Part shown: positions 16,406 through 25,669 of the stretch, piece by piece
Layout: every line of letters begins with the position of its first letter
Position numbering within the stretch: the first letter of the stretch is position 1
Assembly (NCBI RefSeq): GCF_000717025.1
Contig: NZ_JNXG01000003.1
Location: 186,001-250,000 of the forward strand
DNA: 64,000 bases
Direction of reading: 5' to 3'
Source: Streptomyces atroolivaceus
GTDB lineage: Bacteria > Actinomycetota > Actinomycetes > Streptomycetales > Streptomycetaceae
Program-made: the position numbers and the translations under genes
Notes under the pieces: generated by a model
Told to the model about the DNA's origin: nothing
Databases searched by the model: none
Seen by the model: only the letters and a program-made list of their open reading frames with translations

Positions 16406-18724
16406 ATGGCTGACGCGCCCCTGATGGTCGTGGACGGCGCCGGAGTGGTCACCGGGTGGAGCCGGGCCGCCGAGCGGCGCTTCGGTCCGGCCACCGCCGA
16501 CGCGCTCGGCCTTCGGGTGATGGACGTACTGGCGCTCGACACCACGCGCGCGGGCGGAGGCGGCGACGGGCCCGCCGGGCTGCGGATGGAGCCGCTGGCG
16601 GGAGCGGGCTGGGCCTTCTGGGCGTCCGCGTCCGACGGGAGCGCCGGGCCGGGCCAGGGCGGCGACCTCGTCGGTACGGCGTTGCTGGACGTGATGTTCA
16701 CGCAGGCACGCGTACGCATGCACGTACTCGATCCGGAGCTACGCCTCCTGCGGATCAGTGACCCCTCCGCCGCCTCCGACGCGGACGAGAGCGAGCGGTT
16801 GCGCGGACGGCCGTTCCGCGAGGTGTGCGCCTTCGAGGAACCGGAGCGGGTGGAGGCCTTCGTACGGGAGGTGCTGCGCACCGGTGTTCCCGGCGTCGAC
16901 CGGCCGTTCCGCGCCCGCCGCGGCGACCTGCCCGGCGGACGGCGGACCTTCGCACTGACGGCGTTCCGGCTCCAGGAGGGGCGCGGTGCGCGGCAGAGCG
17001 ACGACGGCACCGTCCTGGGGGCCGCCGTCTCCGTCGTCGACATCAGCGAGCAGGTCAGGCGCCGGGGCAGGGAGGCGGCGCTCGACGCGGTCCGCGACAG
17101 CGTGGGCGGGACGCTGGACGTCGACGCCACCTGCCGTGACCTCGTGGAGGCGCTGGTTCCCGGTTACGCGGACGTCGGCGTCGTCGAGGTCGTCGACTCG
17201 GTCCTGCGCGGCGAGACACCCGAGCCCGGGCCGCTCGCCCTGGACGTACCGCTGCGCCGTGCCGCGTACGGGGGTACCGGCCAGGCCGCGCACCCGGTCG
17301 GGGACGTCCGGTCCGTGCTGCCCGGAACCCCCTACCAGAGGGCCCTGACCGACCTGCGTATCCGTGTTCTTCCGCTGGCGGACGCCCCCTGGGCCGACGC
17401 CGACGCCGCGCGCGTCGGTTCCATCCGGAAGATCGGGGCGCACACGCTGCTGCTGGCGCCGCTGACCCTGCGCGGGGCGGTCCTCGGGCTGGTGAGCCTC
17501 TACCGGTGCGGTGACTCCGAGCCGTTCACCGAGGAGGACGTCCCGGTGGTGGCGGCGATGGCGTCCCGGGCAGCTCTCAACATCGACAACGCCCGCCGGT
17601 ACGTGCACGAGTACACGATCGCCAGCGCCCTCCAGCGCCGGCTGCTGCCGCAACGCCCCGTGCCGCAGCCCGCCGTGGAGACGGACCACCTGCTGCTGCC
17701 CGGCGGGGTCGCCGGCAACTGGTTCGACACGATCGCCCTGTCCGGGGCCCGTACGGCCCTCGTCATCGGGGAAGTGGCCGAGCGCGGCATCCACGCGGCC
17801 ACCACCATGGGGCAGCTGCGCACCGTCGTCCACACCCTCGCCGCGCTGGACCTGGAGCCCGACGAGCTGCTCGCGCGTCTGTACGACACGGCGGCGCGGC
17901 TGGCGGTGGAACGCGCCCAGCTGCCGCAGAGCGACCCGCTGCACGAGGAGCCGCTGGGCGCGACCTGCGCGTACGCCGTGTACGACCCGTTCACCGAGAT
18001 GTGCACCGTGGCCTCCGCGGGCCACCCCGCCCCCCTCGTCGTCGAACCGGACGGCGCGGCCTTCGTGGTCGGCCTGCCCGTGGGGCCGGCGCTGGGGACC
18101 TCGGACCGGAGCCCCGTCGCCGCGGTCTCCTTCCGACTGCGCGAGGGCAGCCTGCTCGCGCTCCACAGCAACGCGCTGCGGGGCCACGCCCAGCCCACCT
18201 CGGGTGCGCTGCGCCAGGCGCTCATGCCCACGGACCGGCCGATGGGGGACCTGTGCGACGCGGTCGCCTACGCCCTGCCGGACAGCCCGGACCTCCACGG
18301 GTCGGCCCTGCTGCTGGCCCGTACCCACGCCATGCCCGCGGACCGGTACGCCGCCTGGGAGCTCCCCTACGACAAGACGGCCCCGGCGACCGCGCGCCGC
18401 CTCACGTCCAAGAGGCTGGCCGACTGGCACCTGGAGGGCGACACGGGCGACGCGACCGAGCTGATCGTCAGCGAGCTGGTGACCAACGCCGTGCGCTACG
18501 GACGCCCTCCGGTGGAGCTGCGCCTCATCCTCGACCGTGGTCTGACCTGCGAGATCCGGGACGGCAGCACCACCGCCCCGTACATGAAGTACGCCGGAGC
18601 GGTCGACGAGGGAGGGCGGGGGCTCTTCATCATCTCCCAGCTCGCCTCGCTGTGGGGCACCCGGTACGCCGCCGAGGGCAAGACCGTCTGGTCGGAGCAG
18701 GCGCTCCCCGGGGAAGGGACCTGA
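16406..18724 (+). CDS. PAS-GAF-SpoIIE-HATPase protein with degenerate phosphatase site
   Basis: This is a 772-residue multidomain regulator. It has a PAS-like region (residues 1-215), a GAF domain (225-400), a PP2C/SpoIIE phosphatase domain (405-640) and a C-terminal RsbW-like HATPase (650-770; N-box ELIVSELVTNAVRYG, glycine box EGGRGLFIISQLASLWG). Such proteins normally dephosphorylate anti-anti-sigma factors and bind sigma factors. Here the metal-binding residues are all changed. The usual GDW is GNW (N438), GDV is GEV (E456), TDGL is SNAL (N589) and the late DD is HG (631-632). The fold looks intact, so it is probably a pseudophosphatase or allosteric scaffold. ATG at 16406 has GAAGGAG upstream. 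Confidence 0.85.
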   Translation: MADAPLMVVDGAGVVTGWSRAAERRFGPATADALGLRVMDVLALDTTRAGGGGDGPAGLRMEPLAGAGWAFWASASDGSAGPGQGGDLVGTALLDVMFTQARVRMHVLDPELRLLRISDPSAASDADESERLRGRPFREVCAFEEPERVEAFVREVLRTGVPGVDRPFRARRGDLPGGRRTFALTAFRLQEGRGARQSDDGTVLGAAVSVVDISEQVRRRGREAALDAVRDSVGGTLDVDATCRDLVEALVPGYADVGVVEVVDSVLRGETPEPGPLALDVPLRRAAYGGTGQAAHPVGDVRSVLPGTPYQRALTDLRIRVLPLADAPWADADAARVGSIRKIGAHTLLLAPLTLRGAVLGLVSLYRCGDSEPFTEEDVPVVAAMASRAALNIDNARRYVHEYTIASALQRRLLPQRPVPQPAVETDHLLLPGGVAGNWFDTIALSGARTALVIGEVAERGIHAATTMGQLRTVVHTLAALDLEPDELLARLYDTAARLAVERAQLPQSDPLHEEPLGATCAYAVYDPFTEMCTVASAGHPAPLVVEPDGAAFVVGLPVGPALGTSDRSPVAAVSFRLREGSLLALHSNALRGHAQPTSGALRQALMPTDRPMGDLCDAVAYALPDSPDLHGSALLLARTHAMPADRYAAWELPYDKTAPATARRLTSKRLADWHLEGDTGDATELIVSELVTNAVRYGRPPVELRLILDRGLTCEIRDGSTTAPYMKYAGAVDEGGRGLFIISQLASLWGTRYAAEGKTVWSEQALPGEGT

Positions 18725-18742
18725 AGCCGGCCCCGCCCGGCC

Positions 18743-18949
18743 CTACTTCCCCTCCGCGAGTGTGTGGGCGACCAGGGCGTTGGCGTGGCCGTGCCCCAGG
18801 CCGTGCTCGGTCCTGAGCCAGGAGACGAGTTCCATGTGTCTGGTCAGGGGCGAGGACCGTATGAGGTCCTTCCACTCCGCGACCGGGCGGCCGTACTTCT
18901 GCTCGATCGAGGGGAAGTAGCTCGCCGGGCCCTTCACTGCTTCGGTCAT
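18743..18949 (-). CDS. DUF4287 small protein
   Basis: This 68-residue protein has the DUF4287 pattern: YFPSIEQKYGRPVAEWKDLI near residues 11-30 and GLGHGHANALVAHTL near 50-64. The family is widespread in actinobacteria, often as the N-terminal part of proteins with a DUF5655 domain; its function is unknown. It is convergent with the SpoIIE-type gene and only 18 bp separates them. The ATG at 18949 is the only reasonable start. Confidence 0.8.
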   Translation of the reverse strand: MTEAVKGPASYFPSIEQKYGRPVAEWKDLIRSSPLTRHMELVSWLRTEHGLGHGHANALVAHTLAEGK

Positions 18950-19180
18950 GTCGCGTGTCCCATCGGTGAGTCGGTCGTGGTGAGCACCACGAGGTGCTCG
19001 CGAGTCTCTCAGTGCTCATGACTGCCGGCAGGCGCGGAAGTGATCGGTGTGCGCGCAACTGTTTTCAGCGCAACGGCCTTCCGCGCAACGGCCGTCAGTT
19101 GAAGCGGGACAAAGGGGTGCCCTGTGTCAACACCCGTGAAATACTTTCGTGTTCAGTGGCCCGTCCCTCGCGGGGCGAGG

Positions 19181-19717
19181 ATGACGGGGTCGACGGGGCC
19201 GATGGGGGCAGGCATGACGGACGGGGCGGGCACGGGCGGGCAGGATCAGGGGCGGGAGAAGATCGAGTTACGCATCAGCCTCGTCGGGACGCACACGCGG
19301 CGCGACGACCTCAAGGCCCTGCGCGCCTGGCTGAAGAAGGCGCCGGTCCTCGAGGACGCGCTGGAACGCAACGAACTCGCCCTGGAGCACAAGGACTCGG
19401 CCGTACAGGTCGACGCGATGGGCGGAGAGCTGATCCAGGACATCATCCTGGTCGTCTCCGTCGAGCTGGCGCGCTCCGTGGCCGACAACGCCTGGCGGTC
19501 CGTGGAGACCTGGCTGCGCAACCGGCGCCGGTTCGCCGACCCCGAGGAGACACCCCGCGTCACGCTCGAGGGACCGCCCGAAGGCCCGGGCTCCGACCTG
19601 AGGCGCGACACCGACCGTGACACCGCACCCGGCGCCGGCCGGGACGGCGGCCCTGACGCGGGGCCCGAGTCCGGCGGGGACAACCGAACGGGCGGCGACG
19701 AGTCCGGAGAGGTCTAG
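19181..19717 (+). CDS. EACC1-type protein (effector-associated constant component)
   Basis: This protein of about 178 residues resembles EACC1, a small component always found next to caspase or trypsin-like effectors in actinobacterial conflict systems (Kaur and colleagues; recalled family). The core is KIELRISLVGTHTRRDDLKALR, an acidic/helical middle, VDAMGGELIQDIILVVSV and a helix with SVADNAWRSVETWL. The Asp/Gly-rich tail is disordered. It is 5 bp upstream of the caspase gene and is presumably co-translated. The start is uncertain: ATG 19181, ATG 19214 and GTG 19124 are all in frame, and the domain begins soon after the last ATG. It probably tethers or regulates the caspase. Confidence 0.7.
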   Translation: MTGSTGPMGAGMTDGAGTGGQDQGREKIELRISLVGTHTRRDDLKALRAWLKKAPVLEDALERNELALEHKDSAVQVDAMGGELIQDIILVVSVELARSVADNAWRSVETWLRNRRRFADPEETPRVTLEGPPEGPGSDLRRDTDRDTAPGAGRDGGPDAGPESGGDNRTGGDESGEV

Positions 19718-19722
19718 CAGCG

Positions 19723-22500
19723 GTGCCGCCGTACAACGCGCGCGGCGAGGAGAACGGGGCCAAGCGGAACAGAGCCGTGCTCATCGGGGTGGAGCACTAC
19801 ACGGGCACCCGGAACGACCTTCCGGCCGTCGCCACGAATCTCCGCCTCATGCGCGAGGCCCTGACCGACGGCACCACGGGGGTGATGCGCCCGGAGGACC
19901 TCGTCGTCGTCCCCGGCCAGGGCGGTCCGTCGGCCACCGTCTCCCCGCTGCGGGTGCGTGCCGCGCTGAGCTCGGCACGGGACGGGGTGGACGGACTGCT
20001 GGTCGTCTACTTCGCCGGGCACGGCATCGTGCGCCCCGACGGCAGCGACCTCAACCTGATGTTCACCGACTCCCGGGTGACCAGGGACAGGCACCACCCC
20101 TTCGTCGACACCCTCTCCTGGCGTGACGACGTCATGCCCGAGCTGCGTAACTCCCGGGCCGACTGGGTCGTCGTGATCCTCGACTGCTGTTTCGCGGGCA
20201 ACGCGCTCGCGGCCTTCAGCCCGGCCGCAGGGCAGAACTTCGCCCTGCTCACCGCCGCGGAGCCGGGGGTGGAGATCCCGCCCGGCGATCCCGGCACCGG
20301 CACGGAGTTCACGGCGGCGCTCCACCGGCTGCTGACCACGGGCGAGGGGGAGCCCGTCACCTTCACCCGGATCGTCACCGGGATACGCCGGGCGATGGCG
20401 CCGCTCAAGGCCGTCGACGGGCACCCGTGGATCCCGGACGAGCGGCGGCACGGCGACGACGTGGTCCTCGCACTCGCGGCGCTCCCGGAGCCTTCGCAGC
20501 CCGCGCCCGCCCCGGCCCCACCGCTCCCGCCCTCCCCGGCCGGGCCGCCTTCCACCTCCCCGGCTCCGTCGCCCTCCTCGGGTCCACCGCCTCCGGCGGA
20601 CGCCCCGCAGGCCGTGGCCGCGACGGGAAGGAAGCGGAGGGCTGCCTCCGTGCGACGCGCGCTGTCTGCCCTGGTCGGTCGCATGACACGCACGACCGCG
20701 GTCGTCCTGGCGGGTGTCGTCGCTCTCGCCGGGGCCGGGGCGTGGTTCCTCCTGGGGCCCACCCAGGGCGACGACTGCGGCTCGCCCCTGGAGCTGCGCG
20801 TACTCACGGACCCCGATCTGCGGCCCACCGTGAAGAAGGCCGCCGACGCCTACCTGGAGCGGGACGACGCCGGCTGCCGGACCGTCGGCATCACCGTGTA
20901 CGACGCCAAGGCCACCGACGCCGTGGAGGCCTTCAGGTCCTCCTCGCTCTGGCAGGCGCCGCCCGCAGCCTGCCCGCCCTCCGGCGACTGCCTGCGGCCC
21001 CAGCGGGACGTCGGTGCCCAGCCGGACATCTGGATCCCGGCGGCCGGCAGTGCGTGGCAGCGTGCGACGGCCGGGGGCGCGAGCGGCACCACCGCGGCCG
21101 CGACCGGGACGGGCGAGCCCGCCGCGGACGTGGCCAAGAGCGTCGTGGACCTCGACCGGCTCGGTCCGGTCGCCTACACACCGATGGTCCTCGGCGTACC
21201 GGACACCATGCGGCTGGCGCAGTCCCTGCAGACCGACGATCCGCTGAACAGGATCGTCTCCGCGCTCCAGGAGGCACAGCCGGCCGAGATCCTGCGCCCC
21301 GACCCCGAGGGGACCGAGGGCGCCCTGCTGGCCACCGACGCGCTCTACACCGCCTCGCGCGCCGGGTACGTGTCCACGGTGGAGACACGCATGGCGCAGG
21401 CCCTGCCGCGCATGCCCTCCACCGCCAGGGAGCTGATGTGCGCGCTGGCCAGGTCCTCGAACAACGGCCTGGAGGACAAGGCCGCCGTCCTCGTGCCGGA
21501 GCAGACCCTGGCGCAGTTCAACCTGTCGGCGGGCAAGGCCGGCCGACCCGACTGCACGACGGAAGCACTGGCCCACCGGGTGGCCCACTACCCCTCCGAC
21601 GTGCCGATGCTGGACCTGCCCTTCGTGCGGGTCACCTGGGCCGGGGCCGACCGTGACGCCGACGAGCGCAAGGCGGCCGTCGAGGAGTTCCACGACTGGC
21701 TGGCCACGGACCCGGACGCGCAGAAGGCCTTCACCGACGACGGTTTCCGGGGCGCCGGGGAGAGCGGCCCGGCGCCGCCCGGAGCCGGCTCGGTGCTGCG
21801 GTCCGAGGACAACGCGACGGCCGTACGCGAACAGATCCCGGCGACCGGCCCGAGCACCGACGTGTCCGCGTCGCTGAACGACGCCCTCAACCGCTACCGA
21901 GGGGCGCTCGGGCCCGGCCGGGTGCTCTACCTCCTCGACAACTCGACCTCGACGGCGGACAAGCGGGTCTGGGACGGCACCGGCGGCGCCAAGGAACTCG
22001 TGGCCCGCTCGATGAGCTCCCTGGGCGCCAAGGACGCGTACGGGGTCTGGCTGGCGGCCGTGGAGGAAGGGAAGCCCGCCACGGACCACGTGCCGTTCGG
22101 GCTGCGGACCGGGGACGGTGACGGTGCGCAGAAGGCGGTCACCGGTGCGAGGACCGCCGCTTTCGACGCCCGCATCGCGGACGGCCTGAGCGATGCGCTC
22201 GACACCCTGCGCAACGGCACCACCGACGCGGAGCAGCCGAGGCTCCTCGTCCTGGTCACCGACGGCGAGGACCTCGAGGCCGTCGAGGAGGACGAGCGGA
22301 AGGAACTGGTCGCGAAGGCGGCGGGGACGCCGCTCGTGCGGATCGTGACGGTGTCGCTGCAGAGCGGCGCCTGCGCGGACGGCCGGCTCGGGGACCGCCT
22401 CGCCGCAGCGAGCGGCGGGCGGTGTCTGGACCCGGCCGCCGACATCGCCGTCGAACTGGCGGCGGAGGTCGCCAAAGCCGGTACGGGGGACGCGGAATGA
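19723..22500 (+). CDS. Membrane-anchored caspase with binding-protein and vWA domains
   Basis: This 925-residue protein has four parts. Residues 15-250 are a caspase/C14 peptidase with the catalytic His in YFAGHG (H100) and Cys in LDCCFAGN (C156). A Pro/Ala-rich linker (255-300) leads to one transmembrane helix at 325-345. Residues 350-700 resemble a periplasmic solute-binding protein. Residues 725-925 are a von Willebrand A domain with the MIDAS motif LLDNSTS (D739, S741, S743) and a later TDGED. The catalytic domain lies in the cytoplasm and the sensor parts face outside. GTG at 19723 has GGAGAGG upstream. The stop overlaps the next gene by 4 bp. It probably converts an extracellular or membrane signal into cytoplasmic proteolysis. 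Confidence 0.82.
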   Translation: MPPYNARGEENGAKRNRAVLIGVEHYTGTRNDLPAVATNLRLMREALTDGTTGVMRPEDLVVVPGQGGPSATVSPLRVRAALSSARDGVDGLLVVYFAGHGIVRPDGSDLNLMFTDSRVTRDRHHPFVDTLSWRDDVMPELRNSRADWVVVILDCCFAGNALAAFSPAAGQNFALLTAAEPGVEIPPGDPGTGTEFTAALHRLLTTGEGEPVTFTRIVTGIRRAMAPLKAVDGHPWIPDERRHGDDVVLALAALPEPSQPAPAPAPPLPPSPAGPPSTSPAPSPSSGPPPPADAPQAVAATGRKRRAASVRRALSALVGRMTRTTAVVLAGVVALAGAGAWFLLGPTQGDDCGSPLELRVLTDPDLRPTVKKAADAYLERDDAGCRTVGITVYDAKATDAVEAFRSSSLWQAPPAACPPSGDCLRPQRDVGAQPDIWIPAAGSAWQRATAGGASGTTAAATGTGEPAADVAKSVVDLDRLGPVAYTPMVLGVPDTMRLAQSLQTDDPLNRIVSALQEAQPAEILRPDPEGTEGALLATDALYTASRAGYVSTVETRMAQALPRMPSTARELMCALARSSNNGLEDKAAVLVPEQTLAQFNLSAGKAGRPDCTTEALAHRVAHYPSDVPMLDLPFVRVTWAGADRDADERKAAVEEFHDWLATDPDAQKAFTDDGFRGAGESGPAPPGAGSVLRSEDNATAVREQIPATGPSTDVSASLNDALNRYRGALGPGRVLYLLDNSTSTADKRVWDGTGGAKELVARSMSSLGAKDAYGVWLAAVEEGKPATDHVPFGLRTGDGDGAQKAVTGARTAAFDARIADGLSDALDTLRNGTTDAEQPRLLVLVTDGEDLEAVEEDERKELVAKAAGTPLVRIVTVSLQSGACADGRLGDRLAAASGGRCLDPAADIAVELAAEVAKAGTGDAE

Positions 22501-23948
22501 CCTACGGACACCGTCACACGGGCCGCCGCCGGGCCAGGGCCGCCGTCGCCGTCGGCCTGCTCGTGTTCCTCTCCGCCGCCTGTACGGGAGGGCCCGGGGG
22601 CACGGTGCCGTCCGGCCAGGGCGGGCAGGCGGCGGAGGGGCCGATCATCGTCGCCAGCGGGCTCGACGTGACCGGCTCCGGCAGTGTGCGGCAGCAGCTC
22701 ATAGAGGAGTGGAACCGCCGGCACGCGGGGTCAAAGGCCGAGCAGGCCAAGCTCGTCGAGCTGCCCGGCGCCGCCGACCAGCAGCGCAGCCAGCTCCTCG
22801 GCGCCCTTCAGTCCGGCAGTGCGCGCTACGACGTGGTGAACCTCGACATCACCTGGATCCCCGAATTCGCCGAGGCCGGACTCATCAGCCCCCTGCCCGT
22901 GGCGGAGACCGGCGTCGCCGCCGAGGACGAGCGTGACTTCATCCGCCGGGTCCACGCCACGACCGTCTGGAAGGGCCGCTCCTACGCCCGGCCTTTCAAC
23001 ACCGACGTGGGGCTCCTCTACTACCGGCCCGACCTGCTGACCGCAGCGGACATCACGGTGGACAAGCAGCCCCACGACGACTGGACGTGGGACCAGCTCT
23101 ACTCCTCCGTCAAGACCCTCGGGCTGAACCCGGTGAGCGCCGACGAGAGGGCGGGCTGGACCACACAACTGGCGCCGTACGAGGGGCTGACCGTCAACAC
23201 CGTCGAGGCGTTCGCCGACGCCGGCGTGGAGCTGACCGACAGCGAGGGGAAGTACCGCTCCAGCGCGGGGAAGCTGAAGGACGGGCTCGACAAGCTCCTC
23301 GACCGCGTCGGCCAGGGCCAGGTCCAGCCCGCCGCGACCAGCTCCCACGAGACGGAGTCCCTCACCGACTTCGCCGAGGGCCGCGCCGTCTTCCTGCGGC
23401 ACTGGCCGTACGCGTACGGGGCGCTGGCGGGTCTGATGGGCCGCGCGGAGCAGTACGCGGTGAACCGGCTGCCGGGGAAGGCCGTGCTCGGCGGACAGAA
23501 CCTCGCCGTCACCTCCGTCACCGCCGACTCGCCCCGCGCCGCCAACGCCCGCGCGCTCATCACCTTCCTGACCTCACGGGAGAGTGAGCGCTGCCTGCTC
23601 GACGCGGGTTTCGCGGCGACCCGGGCCTCCGTGTACGAGAGCACCGCGAAGCCCTGCTGGCCCCGCGTCGCCGCCGCGCTCCGGCCGGCCGGTGACGTGC
23701 CCAGGGCGGCGGCCACCGGGGAGGGTGCGCCGGAGAGGCAGACGCCGGAGGCGCGTGCCGCGTACATCCGGATCCTCGGCGAGGCGCTGACCGAGGCGGT
23801 GCAGCGGCCGCGCACCCCGTACTACGGCGCGTTCACGCAGGTGCTGCAGACCCATGTGCACGCGCTGCTCGGCCGGACGAGGCCCGACACCGCGGAGGCC
23901 GCCGAGCAGCTCGACAAGGACCTGCGGAACGTGTTCGCGGGCAGATGA
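22497..23948 (+). CDS. Extracellular solute-binding lipoprotein
   Basis: This is a 483-residue lipoprotein with an N-terminal signal (Arg-rich, then AAVAVGLLVFLSAAC) and a lipobox Cys. The mature part has the fold of ABC-transporter family 1 sugar-binding proteins: VASGLDVTGSGSVRQQLIEEW, DVVNLDITWIPEFAEAGLI, SYARPFNTDVGLLYYRPDLL, FAEGRAVFLRHWPYA and a C-terminal helical end. No permease or ATPase is nearby, which is unusual for a nutrient binder. It overlaps the caspase stop by 4 bp (ATGA), so it belongs to that locus. The likely role is ligand sensing for the caspase protein, whose own extracellular half is similar. Confidence 0.82.
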   Translation: MTYGHRHTGRRRARAAVAVGLLVFLSAACTGGPGGTVPSGQGGQAAEGPIIVASGLDVTGSGSVRQQLIEEWNRRHAGSKAEQAKLVELPGAADQQRSQLLGALQSGSARYDVVNLDITWIPEFAEAGLISPLPVAETGVAAEDERDFIRRVHATTVWKGRSYARPFNTDVGLLYYRPDLLTAADITVDKQPHDDWTWDQLYSSVKTLGLNPVSADERAGWTTQLAPYEGLTVNTVEAFADAGVELTDSEGKYRSSAGKLKDGLDKLLDRVGQGQVQPAATSSHETESLTDFAEGRAVFLRHWPYAYGALAGLMGRAEQYAVNRLPGKAVLGGQNLAVTSVTADSPRAANARALITFLTSRESERCLLDAGFAATRASVYESTAKPCWPRVAAALRPAGDVPRAAATGEGAPERQTPEARAAYIRILGEALTEAVQRPRTPYYGAFTQVLQTHVHALLGRTRPDTAEAAEQLDKDLRNVFAGR

Positions 23949-23964
23949 CGGGAGCGGCCCCTTC

Positions 23965-24969
23965 TCAGCCCGCGCCGTGGCACTCGCGGTACGAACGCCC
24001 CGAGCCGCACCAGCACGCCGCACTGCGCGCCGGGGGCCACGGGACGGCGCGGCCACGGGCCGCCAGCGTCGTGGCGTACTGGGGGAGCAGATCGGGGTCG
24101 GACGGCGACGCCGCCTCCGACGCGGCGAACGCCTCGTAGGAGGGGACGGTGCCCGTCACCATGCCGAGGTTGGGCGTACCCGTCGCGTGCAGATCCCGCA
24201 GCGCCGCCTCCAGGCGGGCCAGATGGTCCGCGTGCGAGACGTACTCCTGGGCCAGCTCCGGGTAGGCGGTGAGGAGTTCGCGCAGCTCCTCCTCGGGCCA
24301 GTGCAGGACCGCGACGGGGAACGGGCGGGACAGCGCACTGCGGTAGGTGCCCAGTTCGGCACGGAGCCGGGTGATCTCCGCCTGCAGCTCGCCCGGGTCC
24401 GAGGAGCCGAGGGCCCACAGACGCTTCGGGTCGTGGAGCTCGTCGAGGGGGACGGCGGCCGTGTGCAGCGCGTCGGCAAGCTCGTCCCAGGCGTCGTGCG
24501 TGACGCCCATGAGCCTGCGCACCCGGTGCCGTCCGATCAGCAGCGACTGGGTGGCGTACGGGACGTCCTCACCCGGCGCGATGAGGAGCGTCAGCGCGGT
24601 CGAGAAGAAGTCGTGGGCCGCCTCCAGCTCGTCGTGCGCTTCGAGTGTCTCCGCGGCGATCTCCCACGGCGCCGCCTCGAGCGGGCCGGCGGCGCGGATG
24701 CCGTCGATGATCGCGCGGGCCTCCGCCTCGTGACCGTACTCCCACAGATTGGCCGCTTTGAGTGCTTTGACCAGGTGCGGGTGCTCGATGGTCCCGGCGG
24801 AGCCGAGCAGTTCGTCGTAGAGGGTGCTCGCGCGGGCGCGCTCACCGGCGAGCTCCAGATGGGCCGCGGCCTGGAGGAGCAGCGGTTCGTCGTCCTCGGG
24901 GTACTGCGCCGCGGTGCGCAGCAGGCGCTCGGCTTCGGCGATGTGGTCGGCAGGCGTGTCGGGGCGCAT
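23965..24969 (-). CDS. SEC-C motif protein
   Basis: This is a 334-residue protein with a helical N-terminal body and a C-terminal SEC-C zinc motif (CWCGSGRSYRECHG, last 17 residues). The body contains TPR-like helices (AEAERLLRTAAQYPEDDEPL, AAHLELAGERARAS, then LYDELLG). SEC-C motifs bind zinc and often contact proteins, as in SecA. Its function here is unknown. It is convergent with the solute-binding lipoprotein, and its stop lies 17 bp from that gene's stop. The ATG at 24969 gives the SEC-C body; the long upstream open frame to 26040 is spurious. Confidence 0.8.
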   Translation of the reverse strand: MRPDTPADHIAEAERLLRTAAQYPEDDEPLLLQAAAHLELAGERARASTLYDELLGSAGTIEHPHLVKALKAANLWEYGHEAEARAIIDGIRAAGPLEAAPWEIAAETLEAHDELEAAHDFFSTALTLLIAPGEDVPYATQSLLIGRHRVRRLMGVTHDAWDELADALHTAAVPLDELHDPKRLWALGSSDPGELQAEITRLRAELGTYRSALSRPFPVAVLHWPEEELRELLTAYPELAQEYVSHADHLARLEAALRDLHATGTPNLGMVTGTVPSYEAFAASEAASPSDPDLLPQYATTLAARGRAVPWPPARSAACWCGSGRSYRECHGAG

Positions 24970-25249
24970 GGACCACACGGTACTGCGGGACGGGCGTGAG
25001 GTGAGAGAGAGCGGGACCGGAGCGCTGGTGAAGGCCGGAGGACCGCGGGGGAAACACTCGGCGCTCCCTCCGGAACAGGACGCCCACCGTGGGCACGAGC
25101 GCCGCTCCGCAGCCACTTCCCGGGATCGTCCGCCGGCTCCTTCGGCCGTCGGCCGCCCGCCCCCTTCACCGGCTCCTTCGGCCGCCGGTGGCCGATCGTG
25201 TATAACGGCTGGAGGACACGAACGGGTACGAAGCGAAGGGGGAGGGCCG

Positions 25250-25582
25250 ATGAACGACGACATGAACCGCGTACGCCGTGCGGTCGTCCGCCTCTTCCGC
25301 CCCGCCGCCTTCCTCGTCCTCTTCCTCACCGAGGTCCTCCTCGCCGAAGGCGGCAGCCTCTCCGCCGCCTTCGCGCTCGCCGCCACCGCGGCCGCCGGTT
25401 CGGCGCTCGTGGTCTGCTCGGTCATCAGCGCCCGCTGTGCCGCCCCCGTACCCCGTACGAGAGTGCGCACCGCCATCCGCGACCGCGAGAAGCGCACCGC
25501 GTTCCTCCCGCAGCGCGACCCCGACGCCCGGGGACGCACCAGGCCCCGAGCGCCCGGGGCCGCCCTCCTGACGGCCGCGTAG
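25250..25582 (+). CDS. DUF6412-type small membrane protein
   Basis: This 110-residue protein has a basic N-terminus (MNDDMNRVRRAVVRLFRP), two hydrophobic segments near residues 20-33 and 38-58, and an Arg/Pro-rich C-terminal tail. It resembles small Streptomyces membrane proteins (DUF6412) found immediately upstream of a YidC paralogue, and here the YidC gene follows after 87 bp. GGGGGAGGG upstream of ATG 25250 is a strong ribosome site. A partner role in YidC-dependent insertion is possible but not shown. Confidence 0.7.
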   Translation: MNDDMNRVRRAVVRLFRPAAFLVLFLTEVLLAEGGSLSAAFALAATAAAGSALVVCSVISARCAAPVPRTRVRTAIRDREKRTAFLPQRDPDARGRTRPRAPGAALLTAA

Positions 25583-25669
25583 AGGGCGCACCTTCCACGA
25601 CCTTCCGCGCGGGTCGTCCTGCCGAGTTCCTTACTCCCCGGCACGACGAGACCCCCGGAGGGCTCACCC

